Source: Mesodorylaimus sp. YZB2_4
Taxonomy: Eukaryota; Nematoda; Enoplea; Dorylaimida; Dorylaimidae
Assembly: GCA_030248295.1 (NCBI GenBank)
Contig: JASANH010000938.1
Coordinates: 1,860,001-1,924,000, forward strand
DNA: 64,000 nucleotides
Direction: 5' to 3'
Under the pieces are notes generated by a model that did no database searches, was not told the DNA's origin, and worked only from the letters and a program-made list of their open reading frames with translations. Shown here piece after piece: positions 10,153 through 21,805 of this stretch. Position 1 is the first letter of the stretch. Each line of letters begins with the position of its first letter. Both the position numbers and the translations under genes were made by a program.

Positions 10153-11348
10153 ATGGGATCGAGTGTGGTGGTTGCCTTCGGTCTGGCACTGTGCGTCTCG
10201 CTATGTCTGGCGGAGAAGATCGCGTTCCCTGTCTTGGCCGACAAGGGCGAGAGCTGCAAGGACGCATGCGCTACGAGGCAGTCGGTCTGCGATATCGATG
10301 ACTGGAAGACGGAGCAAGTGCTCGACCATTTCAAGGTGAGAGGGGTGAGATCTCCTCCAAGCACAGGACAAATCAAGAGGAATGACATAGGTGACGCTGC
10401 GGGGAGCTTCCCTCACTGCCCATAGGACTAACGAGGAAGCAAGGTGCACCTGGAAAACCAAGTTTGCTTTCTTGACCAGATATTCTCCGTGCACAGTTTA
10501 TGGCCTTTAGCAGCCGAAAAAGCGATGATAATTTTTCAGACCTTGATGGCTTACTGTAAGCCACACTGATTTGGTCTGGTTCCCAGGTGGCCTTCCCTCG
10601 CTCCCTCTGCAGAGCAGCCGTATATGGCGTTGAAGCAGTCGAGGACCAGCTAAACATCGACCTGACTGTATGAGTCCCTCTTGTGCCGATAGACTTGCCA
10701 GCACGGGTTACAGGTGCACTAACCAGTCCTCACTACCCATGTCATATCATCGGTCCCTATTGGCATGGCCGCCTTGTATCTCCGATGTTGAATTAGGAAA
10801 TAGCCCGAAACTGGAATTGAGGTAGCACAAACAAGTTGCGAAGATGACCACGTAAATAGTTCACTCCCTCTTCCATCATGTCTCAGGGTGGTCCCGGTGA
10901 TGTAATCCTTGCACGCTGGACCAGCCACTCCCAGGGTGGTTCTATTCCCCGTCTTAATTGATTGTCAATACCATAAATGCTCACTTGTATCCTCCGGGTG
11001 GGGCATCTTTGACGCACCATGTCTCAGGGTACCTGACCGCTTACCGAGCCTTGTCTAGGATTTAAGAGAACACGTTTTTGGGACACAGGCTGGCAGGACT
11101 GCTGGTCCCACAATGCACGAGTGACCATCCTCCTGTTTCAGGGTCTGAATGTGAAATGTCAATTCGACGATCGGACGTGGTGGGTGTTTGACCAGCCCGC
11201 CATCGTGGTCGACCCCCTCGATGACAACTTCGGCAGATGTCTGGGCTGGGCCAAGAAGCCGGTTGTCTTCGACTGCAGTGCTCGGTGGCCGACGGCGCGA
11301 CGACTTTGTCAGTGCTCTCGTGAACTACTGTGCCCACGCTTTGCCTGA
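10153..11348 (+). CDS. Small secreted protein resembling the MGAT5 C-terminal cysteine module
   Basis: Two exons, 10153-10335 and 11142-11348 (in phase), giving 129 aa. A signal peptide (MGSSVVVAFGLALCVSLCLA) is followed by GESCKDACATRQSVCD, then GLNVKCQFDD, GRCLGWAKKPVVFDC and RRLCQCSREL. Spacing and order of these cysteines resemble the C-terminal region of N-acetylglucosaminyltransferase V (MGAT5: SCKQVC..C..LN..C..CVFQGDLLLFSC..R.CPC). No glycosyltransferase catalytic domain is present, so it cannot be the enzyme. It is likely an extracellular or luminal Cys-rich protein with that fold, or a diverged fragment. The 806-nt intron contains nothing recognised. It is driven by duplicated promoter copy 2. 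The family link is by eye and moderate. Confidence 0.65.
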
Positions 11349-11757
11349 TTGGCTGTGTTGACAAGTTTACTGTCCCTGTGATAACCCAACACTAGGCTGA
11401 TTGATTGTAACGTTACAAACGTTGACTGACAGGAATAGGACAGCATGTGTGTCAATGACGATGCCCATATCACAAGACCCGATAAAACGGCCATATAAAA
11501 ACATATCAGCAAACACACTGTCTGCACTTTTATGAGGGCATAGTCGTCAATATCTTCACCAAGTTTAAATTTAGCGCTTAAATGGCATAGGAGTTGTAAG
11601 ACATGGGCATTGTGTGCGCAATGCTCCAGTCGAGCCTTCCTCGCCAAATATGGAAACTAAAAGGGAAGGAGAAATCGGTTGTCCTCCCTCTTTGTCGTGG
11701 CCTATAGAAAACAAATTTTTAGTGGATCAAAGTTCTATAGAAGTATTTTTATAAATT
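11349..11757. other. Intergenic, upstream of CNOT9
   Basis: 409 bp between two plus-strand genes. It holds the presumed CNOT9 promoter and 5' UTR. No TATA box or conserved element is recognised. Confidence 0.4.
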
Positions 11758-13529
11758 ATGACTACTCCGACACCCTCGGAAAGTACAGCTGGAGCTTCGG
11801 GTGGTACCTCAACGCCAACAAACGTTGTTGGTGGTGGCTCAGGAGGTGTGGATAAAACACAAATTTGCCAATGGATTACCGATTTGACCAATCCGAAGAC
11901 ACGTGAAACTGCTTTGTATGAGCTCAGGTATGCGGTTCTCTACTTGTTTCCATGGACAACAGCCGCAGCTTTTAGTAAAGAGCCCCCTCCCCTTGAATGC
12001 CTTGTTAACACGTGATTTCTTAGTTTTGGGATCTGACTGGGAATACTTTCAGGCCGAGTTTAGCTAATGCAATGTGAGGCCGAGTTACCTTTAGACCTAT
12101 TTGTTGTAGCCATATGCCATTTATGGAGTTGCATTCTTGGAATAATTTCGCGATCTAGGTTTTTCTGTAGGATATGCCTTTGCTGCCTTTAACCGTCGTA
12201 ATAGGATAGGTCGACTGTCTCCACGTTTTCTAGGTTTCCCAGATAACCTAGATTATTCTAACAGGTGGCATTTTTATTACAGCAAAAAACGGGAAGTGGT
12301 TCCAGATTTGGCCGTCATGCTATGGCATTCATTCGGTACTGTGGCCGCGCTGTTGCAGGAGATCATCAGCATATATCCCGCTATTAATCCGCCGACATTG
12401 ACAGTAGGGGTCTTTCGTATTATTCTTCCAAAAAAAACTACCGTGCCTAATCGGTTCGTTACATTCTCATTAGGCGCAGCAATCAAATCGGGTTTGCAAT
12501 GCTTTGGCGTTGATGCAATGCATTGCGTCGCATAGCGAAACGAGAGGACCATTTTTACAAGGTATGGTTTTTAGGTGGCTTTGTTACTCTTCTTAACAAA
12601 GTCCTGGTTTTAGCCCATATCCCGCTATTCCTCTATTCATTTTTGCATACTACAAGCAAAACTCGCCCGTTCGAATATTTGCGTTTGACAAGTTTGGGTG
12701 TTATCGGGGCGTTGGTGAAAGTAAGCTCAGGTCGCGGGTTTTTTATGATTCTATGAAACAGTCCGAGTCCCTTTTCAGACCGATGAGCAAGAAGTGATCA
12801 CGTTTCTTTTGACCACTGAAATTATTCCGCTGTGTCTACGCATAATGGAGCATGGCAGCGAGTTGTCCAAAACGGTAATAACTCGTTTTTCGTATCATTA
12901 AGTATCTAGTGCGTTACTGGAACTCTTTTTTTTAGGTTGCCACTTTTATTTTGCAAAAGATTTTGTTGGACGAAACTGGTTTGGCGTATATTTGTCAAAC
13001 TTACGACCGATTTTCTCACGTGGCCATGATTCTGGTAGGTCCTTTCATGTTTACATCTTCCAACTATATTTGGCATTGAGACTATTTTCAGGGCAAAATG
13101 GTAATTACCCTCGCCAAGGAGCCGTCCACGAGGTTGCTGAAACACGTGATTCGCTGCTACAGTCGTCTATCGGACAATGCGAGGTGAGAGTCAGTACTGG
13201 GACAGGCAGCTGGGGTTGGGATGTCCTCTTCCTGCTTGAACTGGGCATTGTCGTCAGTATTCCTGGCCTGAGGCCGTTGTTTACTCTGCCCTTTCCCGTG
13301 ATCGATGGGGGGGTCTATCCCTGCATTGAAAATGAGCCGGCCGAGGATGGGAGCACGGTTGAATCCGGGTCCCACGCGTTGTTTCAGGGCACGCGAAGCT
13401 CTTCGTCAATGCCTTCCTGACCAACTGAGGGATTCTACATTCGCCAACGCTCTGAAGGACGACCAGTCGACGCAGCATTGGTTGTCGCAGCTGCTGCATA
13501 ACCTGGACACCATGCAGCCAGCCATGTAG
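11758..13529 (+). CDS. CNOT9: CCR4-NOT complex subunit 9 (CNOT9/CAF40/RQCD1)
   Basis: Armadillo-repeat subunit of the CCR4-NOT deadenylase. Eight exons join in phase: 11758-11927, 12283-12403, 12474-12561, 12614-12720, 12779-12874, 12936-13034, 13092-13183, 13388-13529 (304 aa, near human 299). After a Gly/Ser/Thr-rich N-terminus come blocks almost identical to the family: [115 protein letters not shown]. The family scaffolds CNOT1 and binds W-containing peptides of repressors such as GW182. Introns are 49-355 nt. A polyadenylation signal AATAAA lies at 13677-13682. Confidence is very high. Confidence 0.97.
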
Positions 13530-13676
13530 TGCAAGTGGAGTGAGGAGTGTGTGTAAATTGGTACAAGCTGTTTGAAGTGCATTGCATATGTTTGACCGAC
13601 TTAGATTTGATAACAGCTAGACCTGGATGTATACTGTGTTTGCCAGTTCGCGTTGTATGAGCAGTCTATTTTCGTG

Positions 13677-13682
13677 AATAAA
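13677..13682 (+). terminator. Polyadenylation signal AATAAA (CNOT9)
   Basis: Canonical hexamer 148 nt after the CNOT9 stop, on the coding strand, within the otherwise non-coding 13530-13984 interval. Confidence 0.6.
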
Positions 13683-13928
13683 CTGGATATCCTTTCAAAA
13701 TAGAATAAGCCCGATGATTTCTGACAGGTGCTACACGCCCACCCGTTTTAGTTGCCTTCAAGTGTTCGTCATTTGCGGCCGTCTGGCGCCCGTGGACTTT
13801 GCTCGTTGCACGTGTTTCTAGTGCGTCATTTCATGTTCTAGGGGGTCGATCGATACATCACGCCACCCAAGGACGGGCTACGAGGCAGTCGGCTGAGCGG
13901 CGAGTCAGCGACGGTGGTGACGAGAAGA

Positions 13929-13936
13929 TATAAAAG
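13929..13936 (+). promoter_or_regulatory. TATA box TATAAAAG of ISYNA1
   Basis: A consensus TATA box 49 nt upstream of the ISYNA1 ATG (13985). About 25-30 nt downstream lies ctcattctt, an initiator-like site. The resulting 5' UTR would be very short (~25 nt). Confidence 0.65.
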
Positions 13937-13984
13937 GATCTCTGCCGCGATCTCATTCTTAGCGAGTTCTCTATTTTCGAAGCC

Positions 13985-15589
13985 ATGGCATTCGTTCGAG
14001 TCGACGGGCCCAATGTGCAGTACACGGAGGACGGGTATATTATCAGTGATTATGCTTATCATTCCACGCGACTCGTGCGAGCCGGTGGCAACGAGGCGGG
14101 GGATCAGGAAATACGTGTGGCCCCGGTCGAGACCAAGTATCGATTCCGAACCAATGTCAACACTCCCAAGAGGTTCGGCATGCTCTTGGTCGGATGGGGT
14201 GGCAACAACGGCAGCACGGTGACGGCTGGTCTGCTGGCCAACCGATTGAATCTGAGTTGGCAAACGAGGAGTGGAGTACAAACGGCCAATTTCTTCGGAT
14301 CTTTGACGCAAGCTTCGACCTTGCGACTGGGAATTGATCACGGCGATGTCATCCCGTTCAACCGTATTTTGCCCATGATCGATCCCCGAGAGATGGTGAT
14401 CGGAGGATGGGATATCAACGGAGCCAATATGGCCCAAGCCATGCGTCGAGCCCAGGTCTTAGAGCCGGATTTGCAACGCCAGCTGGAACCGATGATGGCC
14501 GAGATGGTGCCCATGAAATCCATTTACTATCCCGATTTTATTGCCGCTAATCAAAAGGATAGAGCCGATAATTTGATGGAAGGCGAATCGAAGAAAGATC
14601 ATTTGCAACAAATTCGCCTCGATATTCGAAAATTCAAGACCGACAACGACTTGGATAGCGTAGTGGTGATTTGGACGGCCAACACGGAACGATACGCCGA
14701 TATCCTGGAAGGAGTCAATGACACGGCCGATTCGTTGCTGCGATCGATCGATAAGAATCACTCCGAAATCGCCCCGTCGACCATTTTCGCGGTGGCATCG
14801 ATTCTAGAAAGAGTGCCATTCGTCAATGGAAGTCCACAAAATACGTTCGTGCCAGGCTGCATGGAATTGGCCGAACGATGCGGCGTGTTCATTGGAGGCG
14901 ATGATTTCAAAACTGGTCAAACCAAATTAAAATCGGTCCTGGTCGATTTTCTGGTCGGTGCTGGCATCAAGCCGTTGGCCATCACCAGCTACAACCATCT
15001 GGGCAATAACGACGGCAAGAATCTGTCGGCTCCTCAACAATTTCGGTCCAAGGAGATCTCGAAAAGCAGTGTGGTCGACGACATGGTCGAGTCCAACCCT
15101 ATTCTTTACGGCGAAGGGGAGAAGCCCGATCACGTGGTCGTCATCAAATACGTACCATCGGTGGGCGACAGTAAGCGGGCCCTGGACGAGTATTACAACG
15201 AGATCTTCTTGGGTGGCAAAAGCACCATCGCTATTCATAACACGTGCGAGGATTCGCTCTTGGCGGCGCCTCTCATTATCGATCTGGCCATCGTGACCGA
15301 ATTGTTCACTCGAATTACTTACAAGACGGCCGACATGACCGACTACGCCCCTTTCCACAGCGTCCTGTCTGTGCTCTCTTATTCTCTGAAGGCTCCTCTG
15401 GTTCCAAACGGAGCTCCGGTGGTCAATGCTCTTTTCCGTCAACGTCAAGGCTTAGAAAACATCTTGCGAGCTTGCGCCGGCCTGCCGCCCCAAAACGACA
15501 TGATGCTAGAATGGAAAGCTTGTAGCCATCGCGCCAAGACTTCGAGCGGTACACACCCACTGCCGCGTATGGGACCCGAATTGGCTTAA
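13985..15589 (+). CDS. ISYNA1: Inositol-3-phosphate synthase (MIPS), intronless
   Basis: NAD-dependent enzyme converting glucose 6-phosphate to myo-inositol 3-phosphate, the first step of inositol synthesis; cytosolic. One uninterrupted frame of 534 aa, close to family length (~530-560). The Rossmann NAD motif is [13 protein letters not shown] near residue 65, followed by [20 protein letters not shown]. The active-site block [20 protein letters not shown] lies near residue 340, with [16 protein letters not shown] and APLIIDL after it. The start is fixed by similarity ([12 protein letters not shown]) and by a TATA box upstream. The absence of introns contrasts with intron-rich neighbours and could reflect intron loss or old retroposition. 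It is followed by AATAAA at 15707. It converges on SNF8, whose stop is only 104 bp away. Confidence 0.97.
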   Translation: MAFVRVDGPNVQYTEDGYIISDYAYHSTRLVRAGGNEAGDQEIRVAPVETKYRFRTNVNTPKRFGMLLVGWGGNNGSTVTAGLLANRLNLSWQTRSGVQTANFFGSLTQASTLRLGIDHGDVIPFNRILPMIDPREMVIGGWDINGANMAQAMRRAQVLEPDLQRQLEPMMAEMVPMKSIYYPDFIAANQKDRADNLMEGESKKDHLQQIRLDIRKFKTDNDLDSVVVIWTANTERYADILEGVNDTADSLLRSIDKNHSEIAPSTIFAVASILERVPFVNGSPQNTFVPGCMELAERCGVFIGGDDFKTGQTKLKSVLVDFLVGAGIKPLAITSYNHLGNNDGKNLSAPQQFRSKEISKSSVVDDMVESNPILYGEGEKPDHVVVIKYVPSVGDSKRALDEYYNEIFLGGKSTIAIHNTCEDSLLAAPLIIDLAIVTELFTRITYKTADMTDYAPFHSVLSVLSYSLKAPLVPNGAPVVNALFRQRQGLENILRACAGLPPQNDMMLEWKACSHRAKTSSGTHPLPRMGPELA

Positions 15590-15693
15590 AGAACGAACAA
15601 AGTCCAAAAAAGGCATATTGATTTTTTATAAAAGCATTCCGCGTAGATATAATCGATCACAGTGGTGTTTCATGTTGTCACCTTAGCGTGCTG

Positions 15694-17363
15694 TTAACTT
15701 TGATGGAATAAAGCCGGAAACCAGTAGGTCGGAATTCGGTCAGCGAGGTCCACCCACGCGATGCCTTCCTTCATCAGGTGTTCCTGAAGGAAAGAGAATA
15801 CACGTTTAGTATGCAGACTGCTGGATATCCATAGAAATATATTCATATACTGCAGAAACAAAGTCAGCCATGCGCTATAATGTTTCAAAAACTAAGCTCT
15901 CAAATAATGAAGAAACAATCACTTACCAAAGCGCGCTCCGTTCGTGCCGAATCCCAATTCAAATTATCCATCAGAAACTTGGCAGTGACGCAACCGTTGT
16001 TGTGCTAAAGAGACCAACCTTTGATACTGGTGATCAAAGTAGGGCTCCCAGTCTGGCAGTCGTTATGGCAGGAATGCATTCCTGCCAAGCCGCCTATCGC
16101 GATAGGCCCTACCGTGATGGAAAATATTTAAACTTGCCTGAGCTGCTTCCAAAATCCGGGCATGATCCATAGTCAGCTCACCAGGCACGCTTTGAATGAT
16201 GTACCGACCATCGCCGAGCGAAATTGCTGCGAAGCCAGATCCTAGCGATTTTAGCTTCCCGACCGCCCGCAAGATGTCGTCACTAAATGAGATGACTATT
16301 AAGTTGAGGCATGTGCCTATTGGCAAAGGCCCTCACAACTACTGCTGCGCTGTACATACAGCATCGGTTAGAGATGGTGCTGCGCGAAAAAAGAGGCCCG
16401 AAGCACACGCTGAAGGAACCAGGAGAAAATAACGATGAAGGGCTACATATTGGAAGGCGGTGCTTTGCTTTACGCAACACAGCGGAGATACGGGTACTCT
16501 CGAAGGGCAGATCTACCCATCCGCCTCTGTTGGTTCGCCTGCATAACCCGTCACCCTGCATTTTGACACCAGCCCATGCGTTCCGAAGCTAACAGGAATC
16601 CGAACCTGGTAGACCCATGCATCCGTGGACACGACCAGCCAACAGCTAAATGCCGCGCTCACGATCAGAGTAGCGCTATGATTATCCCCAGAGTGGCATA
16701 CCTGGTGATTTCCTCCTTTCGAGCTCGATTCCGTGAGCGAACAAGCCGCTGCCGTAGTTCTTCAAGGGAAATGATGCCTAGAAAGAAGAGGAGTCTAAAA
16801 GTACAACAATCAGATTCGAATACGTAAAAACAATCCTCACCGCCATTCCGATGATTTGTGGCCATACAAATCTCGATTATCTGGACACCAAGTTCGTAAT
16901 AGAAATCGCCGACTCCTAGTTTCTCAGCCCAGAAGCCTTTGCTAGCTGAAAAAAGAAGTCAAGAAGAGTGCAAAAGCCAAGTAGCCCACCAAAGGCAAAA
17001 ATAGTCTCACATGCCAATGGATCCACACCAACCGATGCGCACATTTCCTGGAACTGTCGTCGAAATTGGCCATTCTTACGAATATCATGACGATAATTGG
17101 TGGCAAAGGCTTCCAGCTTGCCACGAAATGTTTCCATTTGTTCCGAAAGCTAAATCCGACGATCCAGGCGCACAAACAGAAGACAACAAAAATTAATAAA
17201 CTTACAGTTTTAAGCTGTTCGCTGGCTAGTTCGCTTCCCTTTTCTTTGAATTTCGACTAAAAATAAAAATCGAAATCGAACACAAGGCAAGCCACAAAAT
17301 TTCTAGGCCTACCTCTGTCGCCTTCTTGTGGTCGATTGCCCCAATTCCAACACGCCGTCGCAT
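15694..17363 (-). CDS. SNF8: ESCRT-II subunit SNF8/VPS22
   Basis: Winged-helix subunit of ESCRT-II, which acts in sorting ubiquitinated cargo at endosomes. Eight minus-strand exons join in phase: 17363-17313, 17256-17206, 17149-17011, 16945-16841, 16777-16702, 16282-16138, 16004-15927, 15783-15694 (244 aa; human 258). Diagnostic blocks are [83 protein letters not shown] and YWFPALF. Intron 6 (16137-16005) begins GC (cag|gcaagt), a GC-AG intron, and contains nested palindromes. Start codon 17363 lies 292 bp from the MLH1 start, a divergent pair. The last exon overlaps the AATAAA of convergent ISYNA1. Confidence 0.96.
15707..15712 (+). terminator. Polyadenylation signal AATAAA (ISYNA1) inside the SNF8 last exon
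   Basis: AATAAA on the plus strand 118 nt after the ISYNA1 stop. It lies antisense to SNF8 codons near its stop (15694-15783), so the two transcripts probably overlap tail to tail. Confidence 0.5.
16019..16112. repeat. Nested palindromes in SNF8 intron 6
   Basis: Within the GC-AG intron lie a hairpin ctttgat..atcaaag (16019-16039), a perfect 22-bp palindrome tggcaggaatgcattcctgcca (16066-16087) and a perfect 14-bp palindrome cctatcgcgatagg (16093-16106). The pair gtaggg/ccctac encloses the last two. Confidence 0.85.
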
Positions 17364-17655
17364 CTTCTGGCTTGGACAAAATTCCAATAGCAATGTGCTC
17401 TTGTAATGTGATATTCGATCGATCAGATCGGAAACTCAACAGAAAACCCACGCCAAAAAAAAAAAAAACAAAAACCCAAAAAAAACAAAATTTTAAAATG
17501 GCAGTGATCAAGAAATCATCCTTCTAAGGTTAGTTTCACAAGAAGTAAAATTGAGTTTCAGCTCGCTGCCTTACTGTAGACCACGGTCGCAAAATGGCGC
17601 CAAAATTTCTCTCCAGGGGGAAATTGCGCAGTGTGCCATAATTTCCAGAGAAAAA
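17364..17655. promoter_or_regulatory. Divergent promoter region SNF8 / MLH1
   Basis: 292 bp between opposed start codons must contain both promoters and 5' UTRs. It includes an A-rich tract at 17456-17490. No TATA box was seen. Confidence 0.5.
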
Positions 17656-20600
17656 ATGACAAGTTCGAAAGAGCCAGGAAAGATTTTGAAATTGCCAGAT
17701 GGTGTCATAAACTTGATTTCGGCGGGAGAAGTAATTCAAAGGCCGGCCAATGCGGTCAAAGAATTGATCGAGAATAGTTTGGATGCGGGAGCGACCGATA
17801 TTCGAATTACGGCCAAGAATGGCGGTATGAAATTATTGCAGGTTCAGGTATGACTGATGGAATTGGGGCGAAGGCTACCTGTCCTCTGTGCTGCGCGGTG
17901 AAAATAAATTCGTTGAGGATCGATATTCCTTCTATAGGGACCTCTCTTCGAAGCCGTTAACCCTTAGTTGGTCGAACTCTTGGGTCCACAGACCCAACGC
18001 ATGTTATAACACAGGGCGAAACGGTTTTTCTCATCTCCACAACCACCTTTCAAAACCTATAAAAAAAAAAAAACAAAAAAAGCGTCCAAACGCGCCCAAA
18101 AACCAAAAAACAAAAAAAAAAACAAAAAACAAAAACCCACCAGTTAATCGCTATATGCTCTCTATCTTCAGGACAATGGGTGTGGTATTTTACTTTCCGA
18201 ATTAGAACTGATTTGCGAACGGTACACGACCAGTAAACTGCGACAATTCGATGACTTAAAATCAATCCACACTTACGGATTTCGTGGCGAGGCCTTGGCA
18301 TCCATTAGCCAAGTGTCGCATTTGACAATCGTCACTAGAACGGCTTCGAGTTCGTTCGGATACCGGGCTGAGTACGAAGGTAAGTTTGTGGTTGCGAGTA
18401 ATTTCAAGAAATCAACTTAACGCGTTTTCAGGCGGTTGTCTTCAAGGCAAACCCAAATCCTGCGCTAGCAACCCAGGGACATCAATTACGGCTGAAGATT
18501 TATTCTATAACATGTCCGATCGACGTCAAGCACTCAAGTCAGGCCCCGAGGAAATGAAGAAGATAGCCGATGTTGTGGCCAAGTATGCAGTGCACAATTC
18601 GCGTGTAGCGTTCACGTTGAAGAAACACGGCGAAACGATGGTGGACCTGCGGACAACTGGCGGCAGTGGAACTTCGGGAGCCGACAATTGTCCAACGCGA
18701 AGCGCCATCAGTGTCGTCTACGGGTCGCCTTTAGCGCGAGAGCTTCTTCATTTCCGATGCGACGATACATTATCAACGTTGGCATTCACGGCGGAAGGGT
18801 ATGTGACTAATTCAACGTATTCTGCCAAGAAATTCTGCTTTATCCTATTCATCAATAATCGACTCGTCGAATGTCCGGCTTTGAAGAAGGCCTTGGAATT
18901 GCTTTATGCCAACTACGGGCCAGCAAAGACAGTTGCCCCTTTTGTGTACATGCGGATTGATATCGCACCCGAGAATGTCGATGTCAATGTGCATCCAACC
19001 AAGCAAGTGGTTCAGTTCCTACACGAACGTGAAATCATCGAAACGCTTGAACAAGTGGTCAAGAAAACTTTGGACAACTGCAACGCATCCAAGACATTTA
19101 TTGTCAAGCATTTCCCAGTATCGTCTGAATCGATCAGTCAAACACTGGATTCATTGAACGACAGCATCGGAGAGAGTTCGAGAGAACAAACCGAAGCTCG
19201 GTCTTCGATCAAGAAGAAAGTGGAGCCTCACAGTGCAGTGCGCACGGACAGTCGTGGGAGAAAGTTGGACGAATTCTTTTCATCCCAGCCTGTCCCTGCG
19301 TCTCAAAATATTCGAGTCAATTTTGTAGATTTCGTTGAGAAAATTCCGGGAATAGATGGCAATGAAAAGCCACCGGATAGTATGGAACGAGAGAGTGGAA
19401 AGAGTAACGCGCTGCACCGATCGCTCACACCATTGCATGTCACAGACGACGAGGTATGAAACTAAAACCCTATGCAAATAGGGCGCCCTCCGGGAGCCCT
19501 GTTCAAGAATGATTTGTCCTCATGGAAATTTTTCATTTCAGGTCAGCGTTCTGTACGATACCGACACTCGCCAACCTTCGTGGCGTCCGATTCGTTTGGC
19601 TTCGATTATTAATCTTCAGAAGGCGGTTCAAGACCGTTCGTCGACCAGTTTGCGATCGCTGATGGCTAATCACACGTTCGTTGGCTGCGTGGACGCGGAA
19701 TACGCTTTGATCCAATACGACACTGGCTTATATATGGTGAACACAACTGCTCTGACCGAAGAACTCTTTTACCAGGTGGGTGCGGGTGGACAGCAATCGA
19801 GGCTTTGTCAACTCAAGTGCAGCGGGTCGGTCAACGATCTTATCTCCAGCGGTCACTGATCTGAGGGGTAGATCGAATCCGATCCGACTGCTGGATTAGC
19901 AATTTCACTTTAATGCCCCGTATCTGCGTAGAAATTATTTTTTGGTATGGCGAACTTGATACCGTGATGAGCCGTTGGTCGGTTATCCTGTGTCCCTTTA
20001 GGATGGATAGTATTAGCGAGAGCCAAGAACAGTTGGTTTGGGGGGGGGGGGGGCATGACGCCAATTATGACAGTTCCTGCTGAAACCTTTTTGTGTTGGG
20101 TTGGCCCGACTCAGCATCCACCGATCAAGTATGGGCAAGGTCGGCCGGGGAAGGGAGAAAAGAAGGGGCGAGGGGTAGAGATCAGATCAAAAAAGATCGC
20201 CTACAGTAAGCCTGATCTGATCGCGTGTGAGATAGGTCAGGTCGAGTCGAGTGAGTCAGGTCCTGGTTCAGCCCAGATACAATTTGATCGCTTTTGCTTC
20301 ATCCAGCATGTGAGATAGGTTAGGCAGATACTGAAGACAAGATCGGTGGCTGATCCACTGCATTTGAATCAGCTCAAGGTTGATCAGATCGGCCGATGCT
20401 GGTGTGATGTAGTTGGCTGGGCGATGCCCCACAGACCTCAGTCCCGAATACCTTATCACACTGGCTTGGCTCCTTTCAGTTAAGACTGTCATCATCGATC
20501 CCTCCCTTCTTGTATGTGCTATCTGACTCTTCTTTCAGATTCTCCTTTTCAAGTTCGGCAATTTGGGCACGTTCAAATTAGCGGAGCGATGCCGCGTCCT

Positions 20601-21081
20601 GGATCTGCTTTCTTGGGCCATGCCAACGTCCGTCATCGAGTCTACAAAACGTCAACGAGCTGAAGAGCTGTGCGCGCTGCTCATGTCGAAGGCGGATATG
20701 GTGTGGGATTACTTTTCGCTGCAGTTGGTCGATGGCTACGTCATCGGAATCCCCTGCTTGTTCGATAAGTACGTGCCTCAATTCGAAGGCCTTTCATCTT
20801 ACATTTATCGATTAGCCACGGCCGTCGATTGGAATTCGGAACAGGAATGCTTCGAAACCTTTTGCCGAGAAACGAGTCGATTTTTCTCATTCAAAAAGAA
20901 GTATTGTTGCGGCGATCAGTCATCTAAATTCTGTACATCGGATTGGAAATCGATTGTGGAAACGGTTCTCTATCCCGGCATAAAATCCAAGCTGCTCCCG
21001 CCGGAAGCATTCGATGATTCCAGGGTTATTATGAAAGTGACCGACGTGCACGATCTGTACAGAGTGTTCGAACGATGCTGA
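17656..21081 (+). CDS. MLH1: DNA mismatch repair protein MLH1
   Basis: MutL homologue, the common subunit of MutL heterodimers. Five exons: 17656-17847, 18172-18379, 18432-19453, 19542-19775, 20539-21081; in phase, 732 aa (human 756). The N-terminal GHKL ATPase shows [20 protein letters not shown] (Glu36 base, Asn40 Mg ligand), DNGCGI (Asp65) and [10 protein letters not shown] (Gly100-Ile108). LFINNRLVE and [11 protein letters not shown] follow, then a variable linker and the C-terminal dimerisation domain with [12 protein letters not shown]1-type [16 protein letters not shown] and the terminal FERC that is invariant in MLH1 and completes the PMS2/Mlh1-Pms1 endonuclease site. Intron 1 holds A-rich DNA; intron 4 (763 nt) holds a 14-nt G run and GATCAGATC-rich sequence. 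It is divergent from SNF8. Confidence 0.97.
20040..20053. repeat. 14-nt G homopolymer in MLH1 intron 4
   Basis: A run of G within a 763-nt intron that also has repeated gatcagatc/gatctgatc motifs (about 20180-20400). Pure G/C runs of 11-17 nt recur in this window at 1686, 56134, 58487 and 60768. Confidence 0.9.
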
Positions 21082-21805
21082 GGTGTTCTTGCCAAACACG
21101 TTTTCAGTCCCGTTTTCGCGCTGAATACGGACCACTGCAATCCACAACTCCGATGCGGCTAGGACGCACTTTTACTGCTCCACCCGAGTCCACCTTGACT
21201 GCTCCACGAAAACGGAAATTGTTTCAGTCGAAAAACAGGGTTCGAAGGACAAAGAATGTCTGAGCGAACAACTCGTCCACCATGGGCAGATCTCATTTAT
21301 CTGCTCTACGTCTTCCTGCGACTTCTGGCTGTCAGTCTTCAAGCCCAGCAGCGACGTGGTGGGTGTCTTCGGTTCTTGCACTAACCCGAGCGAGACATGC
21401 TGCTGCACAAATATGCGACAAAACAAGGATCGGCTGGCCGTTAACAACGTATCGACTAGGCATGAAAGCATCATTGACACGCCACACATTCTACGTATGC
21501 GCGTCACTCAGACTCGGTTGGTCTAGTCGATCGTAACCTCACTGCCTTCGTGGAACTAGCATCACAAACGAGTTCGTATAGAAAAGCCTACAATACAGTA
21601 ATCTCGCCAAAGATCGCAGCCCCCGAACGGGACTAGGATCGATGGAAAAGTTAGGGAAAACGTTTGTTATCAAAAAACCACCTAAATAGGCACTTATGAA
21701 AAAAGAAACTGGCGTCACAAACTGGGTCGCCTCGGACACCAACTAGTAGATTCCATTAGTGCGTGCTCACAGAGAAACAATATCTGAATACCTCGCTAGC
21801 CACCA
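21082..21805. other. Convergent intergenic region MLH1 / NAA15
   Basis: 724 bp between two tail-to-tail genes. Short open frames here have no family resemblance. It holds the 3' UTRs. Confidence 0.4.
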
